From Siderastrea siderea (taxonomy: Eukaryota > Cnidaria > Anthozoa > Scleractinia > Rhizangiidae), in assembly GCA_964030785.1 (NCBI GenBank), contig OZ034971.1, positions 35,095,804 to 35,159,803 of the forward strand: a stretch of DNA of 64,000 nucleotides, given 5' to 3'. Below, in pieces: positions 58,691-64,000 of the stretch. The translations under genes and the position numbers were made by a program. Under the pieces are notes generated by a model. That model was not told where the DNA came from and made no database searches. It saw only the letters and a list, made by a program, of their open reading frames with translations. Position 1 is the stretch's first letter, and the number at the start of each line of letters is the position of its first letter.

Positions 58691-59830
58691 TGACCTAAAA
58701 GGCAAATTTCTATGTCTTTGTACTCTGATAAAGATCACAGCACGTCATTGCACTCCCGAGATGGCGTAAGGAGAACCCGAGCCGCGCGAGGGTTCTTTCA
58801 GCCATCGACTGGTTGTTATAGGATTATCAAGGAATAAAATTGGAAAGAAGCATGGTTACGACAACTTTTTTTATATTTGTCTGAAAGGTGTCCAAAGAGA
58901 AATTCTCAATGCCAAGGTGAATGGAACCATGCGGAACTGGTCAACAGCCTGTCAAGTGTTCAAGTCTCGTTGATTTCCACGTGTGCAAGTGTGCTCGTGT
59001 TTAATACGTCATTTCTACACTTTGTTCAATAATAAAGAATGGCAACCTCGTTTCGGTCCCTGGCCATCATTTCAACTGGAAAGATACTCGCGTAAATTTC
59101 AGCTGTTTTATAATTTCCTGTTAAGCTACCACTTGTATTAATTAGAAGGTTTTAGCTTGGTAATAAACTACAGAATTCAAATTCAGTGCGATATAATTGT
59201 ACTGTTGCAAAAATGATGAAATAGCGGCGTTCAAAATTGCCAGTGCGAACCGAGGTGTGTCCAAGGAGAGTATTTTGTTGGACCCAAGTTCTAAGATTGA
59301 ATGAGATTATCTGAGATTCATAGCGGGAGTCGGTACTCAGATGAAGGTGTAACGATAAACGTTTCTTGTTTTGACGAACTGGTCAGTTTGGGAGACCGAT
59401 TTTTTTTTCGCAGGGCAATTTATGAATATACTGCAGGTGTCTTATAAAACCAGTAAATGTCGGAGATGAAATCGGCAATGTAAAGCGATAGTGGAACGAA
59501 CTATGCGTTAAGTATACACGAGAGAATGATTCTTCTTCAGTGTAGTGAATAAAAACGAGGTTGTAGAGGGAGGCCCAGTTATCAACGGCAAGGATCTATG
59601 GATTTTCTATTTGACTCAAATACAAAATGCTTAAAAAAAATCCAAAATTCCAAGTGGTCCACTCAAACATGAAAACAACGCTTGAACGGCCACTAACATC
59701 CAGCTGAAAGCAGTTGAATAATTCACTCTTATTTTGGGGTGTAACACTTATCCCTGAGCGGTGTCACTCTTTCTTTCTATATTAGTCTTTCTGATTTTCT
59801 CAACACATCTAGCAAGACTACTTTTATTAC
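58691..59830. other. Probable intron of the minus-strand gene, no feature
   Basis: No open frame or repeat structure I can support. Confidence 0.3.
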
Positions 59831-59923
59831 CTCTACCCTTCTGAAGTGCTGCCGCCTGGCGGACACATTTATGATCATGACGCAGAGAACAAGGAAAACA
59901 ACAGCAGCAATTGCGCGTCTCAT
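59831..59923 (-). CDS. Secreted peptide gene, exon 1 (signal peptide)
   Basis: On the - strand, a TTTTCTTGCAG acceptor directly precedes an ATG at 59923, implying a 5' UTR intron. The 31 codons encode a basic start (MRR), a hydrophobic core AAVVFLVLCVMII and a VSA cleavage-type end, followed by an Arg-rich stretch (RRQHFRR). This is a standard secretory signal. The donor is GAG|GTAATA in phase 0; an alternative AGG|GTAGAG six bases earlier keeps phase. It chains in frame to the exons at 57050-57114 and 56587-56622, although other exons may lie between. Family not recognised. Confidence 0.5.
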
Positions 59924-61095
59924 CTGCAAGAAAACATTGCGCAAAAGCTTAGATGATACATAGCTTGTTTAGGGAGTCTTTACGTGATACCCGGGTGATA
60001 CGACTTCCACACCCACATGAGGTCAACGGGGCATTGTTGGCTGGGGACAAGTTAACCCTCGGAAGAACAAGGGGATTCCTCATTTTTGAATGGACGATTT
60101 TTTATCAGTATCTGTCATTTTCATTAGCTGTACAGATATCCCTTACACACATTTTGACACACGTTTGGACAGAATCGGTTGCTACGGTTATGAGATATGA
60201 CGACATCAGTCGAAGGTGGTCAAGCCATTTTTGAATAAAAATGCGTGTTTTTCGCCTTTTCTGTACAGAAAGCGCAAAATGTCGACAAAAAGCAGCAAGT
60301 GTTTAACCCTATTTACCCTGGGGGGGGGGGGGGGAATTGTGCCCGCGCTGACTTTAACGAATTATAACTTTTAAACCGCGAGACGAATAATCACCAAATC
60401 TCGTGACTTTTCCTGAAATTTATCAGAGAGAATTTTCCTGTGTCAATGACGTGTCTATGATGATTGACGTTTCCATAGCAACCGTCTACTCAGGAGGTGT
60501 TTTGACTATTTTTTGTCTTTTTTCAGTCTTTATTGAGTTTTTTCCCCTTCGTTTGTAAGAAGAAGACAATCCTTTATTTTTTTGTGCTTGTTTTGATTAA
60601 GTATGTTTCTTAGAACAAATTCATCTATTTTTCGATGACGTCATTGTCAACTGTAGGACTGCATGCTCGGGATTCAAGATGGCGGCTCAAAATTCAAAAT
60701 GGCTGCTTTTTGACGTCATTGTGACGTCATGAAACGTCATAATCCACACGTCATAAACCCAATCTGTTAAGCTAATGAGGTACTGTAAACGTGCCAAGTT
60801 TCATCACAAGGGCGTGAATACTATTCGAGATCTATGGGGGGGAGGGGGGGCTTTTTGTGCCCCCCCCCAGGCTCAGAAACTCAAAAAAAAAGTCCAGGGG
60901 AAATAAGGTTAATTATGTCATATTCTACACGTATAGCATCAAAATTGCCAATTTCCGCCGTTTTTTGATCATTTGTCATTTTGTGTGAAATTAAATTATA
61001 TAAGGATGGCGGCTAAGATGGGCGCCGTCTTGGAAGACGTCACGCGCCCCATTCTTCCCCACCCCCTAGGGGCACCACAGCCCATAATATAAACC
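59924..61095. other. Upstream of the peptide gene, repeat-like
   Basis: Poly-G runs at about 60319-60334 and 60837-60850, a C-run at 60862-60870, and GATGGCGGCT and TGACGTCA motifs occur, as in a decayed non-autonomous element. The 94-codon frame at 59953-60234 has no domain. Confidence 0.35.
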
Positions 61096-61426
61096 TCACC
61101 TAGAGCACCTCATAGCTAATCCATCAAAGATAAAATCTTGTGTTGAGCGAAGTTTGTTTGCTCGCAAACGTTCATGCAATAACATATATTTGTATTCAGC
61201 ATTGTTAGATAAATTTGTATCCGTTGAACCGAGGTTAAAATGATCTTTCAGGTGGCTCTTTGTTGGTTTGTTTGATACAATTCCAAATTTCATATCCGGC
61301 GATTTTAAAGAAGGAGCTAAACGCGTCTACCATTTTGAATTCGACAATGTCGAGAGGCTTTGTTGCATGTCGAACCTCTGAGAACAAATGAAACGTTAAA
61401 TCAGAATCATTCAACGCTGTGGCCAA
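61096..61426 (-). pseudogene. Frameshifted coding remnant, unknown
   Basis: Two overlapping - strand frames (61235-61426 and 61096-61293) look protein-like and appear to join by one frame change near 61250. The first reads EVRHATKPLDIVEFKMVDAF, the second NLGSTDTNLSNNAEYKYMLL and ends with MRCSR. No family recognised. Given the repeat-like flanks it may belong to a transposable element. Confidence 0.3.
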
Positions 61427-61437
61427 AATGAGTTTAA

Positions 61438-61640
61438 CCCTTTAAGCTCCAGGAGTGATCAGCATCAAATTTCTTCTCATCATATCGGTGTATTATAACA
61501 CATAAAGATTATGAGAATTTAGCAAATGATCACCAAAGGTGAATTGTCTTGATGGTTGAAAAGTTCTCCCAACTAGTAGTCAATAAAATCTATGGAAACT
61601 AGAAAGGAGAATTTGTATAATAGTGTTGGGGCTTAAAGGG
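61438..61640. mobile_element. piggyBac-like MITE
   Basis: TTAA at 61434-61437 and 61641-61644; ends CCCTTTAAGC and GCTTAAAGGG are exact inverted copies. 203 bp, no ORF. The best preserved of three copies in the window. Confidence 0.75.
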
Positions 61641-61795
61641 TTAACATTTTGAATACAACAAACTGTTGCGCCCGTTTGTCCGAGGCGCAAGACACAACAA
61701 GATCAAGACGCTCATAAAAACGCTGCCATTTAAAAAATAAATAAATAAAGGGAAATAGCACTTCTGTAACCTATAGCTAGATGTCAGTTATGGAG

Positions 61796-61905
61796 AAATT
61801 AAGGTGGTTCTAACTTTTGACTCTGTAGATGAAATCCTATGGTGTGGCTATTCAAATAAAACCTCTTCAGTAGTACTTTCACATGGTACTATTTATATTT
61901 CATTT
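61796..61905 (+). repeat. ~100-bp dispersed repeat, single unit
   Basis: AAGGTGGTTCTAAC, GACTCTGTAGATGAAATCC, TGGCTATTCAAATAAAA and AGTAGTACTTTCACATGG in order. The best preserved unit of the family, useful as a reference for the arrays in the RTK introns. Confidence 0.6.
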
Positions 61906-63440
61906 CTTTACAAAATGAAATTTAGGATTTGTCTTGAATTTTGATTTTAGGCACGCTTGGGAGTAAACGGGTTAAATATTGGAAGTAAAAGAGTAAACGA
62001 AAATATGTAAGGACATAATTAGACACTCACGAATCCGCGAATCTGATAGGTTCATTTATCGTAATCGAACACACGTGAATGCTTTATCTTTTGAATGAGA
62101 AATTTTGTTTCATTTTCCGATTTTAGTCATTCAGTTATCTCCTAAAACAATTAGACGACGGCCTAAACGTGGACTTGTCTCTAAAGGTTAATTAGTTCGT
62201 AGTCAGATCCGTTTTAACCGTAGGTGCGATCAACTGGAGGGCTATATTTTTGTTTTTCCTTTGTACAAAAAGAATGTATGTACCACCAACTTGTGCGAAA
62301 TATCTCTAATTACAGTCTATTTTTACAATAACTCCAACTGAAGAAAAAAAATTCATGTTAGATCAAGGCGCACACAAGCCACAGGAGTTTCCCCGCCTGG
62401 GAGGAGAGAGGCAGTGTGAAGACGGGAAACGAAACGATGGCAGGGCCAGGCTTTGACAAAAAAAAGCCATCAGAGCTGAAGTTCAACCCCGTAACTACTT
62501 CGCTATTGCGCCCCTTCTCCATGGGAAAAAAAAAGGTTATTACCTTATTACAAATACAAACGTTTTGATAAAAGCTTGAGCTCATTGGAACGTACCTTTT
62601 ATTTTTTTCACTGGAAGATATGTCACAGAAGAAAGAAGAACTGGAACAACTTAAAATGACACACAAAAAGGTGCCCCATTCAGTGTTTTATGCCATTTTT
62701 TTTCAGGGTCAACGGGTACCGAACATCATTGCAAAATTAATAAACATAGCGAACAGTTTAGATATGTGAAATAAACTTCCCTATTCATTAAGTCGCATGC
62801 ATGTAAGCCAATCAGGACACTCTATACTTGTCAAGGTCATCACCTACGGAACGCGCAATTCCAATGGACATGGTAAACAGTGTGTAGAAAAGTGTAACTT
62901 AACATGTCCATTGAATTATTCACGTTGTTATTAACCAATCAGTAACTCATTTTTATTAGGTTCGACAGCTTCCAATTAAAAAATCAGAGCGCGTAGAAAA
63001 TATTGCAGACAAAAGTGTAAACTAAAGTGCTCCGCTGAATTATTTACATTGGTATTAGCCAATGAAAGAATATTTTGTGTTTTTTCCTGGTCAAATGTCA
63101 TGGGCACCAAATAAATCAGATGAAGTAAGTTAGTGCACTCAGAAACAATGGAGGGAAAGTGTTCTACTTAGTTATTCATGAGATGACAAGGAATATTATT
63201 TTAGGCTATTGGAAGTCCATTCCTCTGGGAATGGGGAAAGCAAGCATTGAAACAAACCACAGGACGAAAACAGCAGTTCAAAAATTATCAAATTAAATAA
63301 AGAGCCGTCCAAAAGAGCGCTGCTTTTAAAAACCTCATACGTTTTCCCGTCCATGTTAGATAGAACCAAAAAGGTCACGGAAAGGGAATTCATCCAAAAG
63401 CCGTTGGAAGGTGTGAGACACACTAGTTTAGACCATTAAA
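61906..63440. other. Intergenic, no supported gene
   Basis: The - strand frames at 62358-62666 and 63196-63423 have no recognisable domain. Confidence 0.4.
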
Positions 63441-63832
63441 AATAGTAATATATTCTCTCCGGGGCTGTCCGCAAACAATGCCTTAGACTAGATAAGATAT
63501 GGGAGACTCAGCCTAAGGCGGTCAGGAGCGGGGAGCTCCTGGTGGAGTGCCGGTTCATCGCTGCGGGGAGGTGGGCGGGACGCGAAAAGAAGCATTCGAA
63601 ACACCGAAAAGACTGAATGAGCTATCGCGACAAGGGAGTGGCCTTATATAAGAGCCCCATACTAATGAGACACGTGATGGATTGCCACGGACTGAACGCA
63701 GCATGCTAGGGTTACGTAATCAGCGTTCTAAGGCTTTTTTGTGCGGAGCCCCTAGAGAGAATAGTAATATATTCTCTCCGGGGCTGTCCGCAAACAATGC
63801 CTTAGACTAGATAAGATATGGGAGACTCAGCC
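63441..63832. repeat. 73-bp exact direct repeat bounding ~250 bp
   Basis: 63441-63513 and 63760-63832 appear identical. They include CTCTCCGGGGCTGTCCGC. Just before the second copy, GTGCGGAGCCCCTAGAGAG is the loose reverse complement of the start of the unit, so a unit with inverted ends may be repeated in tandem. A TTATATAAG TATA-like box lies between at about 63645. The window ends before the second unit is complete. Confidence 0.6.
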
Positions 63833-64000
63833 CTACGGCGGAGAGTCTCCTGGAAACCCCATATGAATATAAAATCTATGATCCCATAAACTCTGAACGT
63901 ACATTCCTCCCAAAACTCAAACGATACTAAAAAATAGGCCAGAAACTTACAGAAGCTAACAAGTCTAAAATCTAGAACAAAGTTTAAGCATTACAGAGAA

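Overview
The window looks like nuclear DNA of a cnidarian, most likely a stony coral or another anthozoan. It is AT-rich, has GT-AG introns of 0.1-3 kb, and is dense in short palindromic elements, LINE 3' ends and SINE remnants of the kinds seen in coral genomes. No bacterial gene organisation, CRISPR array, rRNA or intact tRNA was found. The species assignment is an inference from repeat style and gene type.

The one clear gene is a receptor tyrosine kinase (RTK) on the + strand (31373-47173). It has fifteen coding exons plus a duplicated last exon. Its order is signal peptide, three Ig domains (one exon each), one FN3 domain, a transmembrane helix, and a complete split-type tyrosine kinase related to the PDGFR/VEGFR/FGFR/Ret group. 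All splice sites are GT-AG and all exon phases chain without a break. Two tandem versions of the last exon (46882 and 47054) encode similar tails with different SH2-docking tyrosines. Only the distal one ends in a PDZ-ligand-like sequence.

Region 1-31 kb is mostly repeat. It holds two broken LINE 3' ends (0.4-1.9 kb) and a 5.5-kb segment present twice in direct orientation (2.34-7.84 and 12.90-18.59 kb). Between these copies are a ~1.03-kb foldback element with ~370-bp inverted arms, several palindromic MITEs (three insertions with matching 9-bp flanking repeats), SINE remnants and a Penelope-like tail carrying a hammerhead-like core. From 19.3 to 31 kb I see no gene I can support.

Downstream (47-64 kb) are piggyBac-like MITEs with TTAA flanks and a decayed tyrosine-recombinase (Crypton/KIAA1958-like) gene on the - strand inside a perfect 20-bp inverted repeat. 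There is also a LINE 3' end, and the window closes with a 73-bp exact direct repeat. Between 56.6 and 59.9 kb, three small - strand exons with good splice sites chain in phase into a secreted cysteine-containing peptide gene. Its 3' end was not found. It is the best candidate here for something undescribed.
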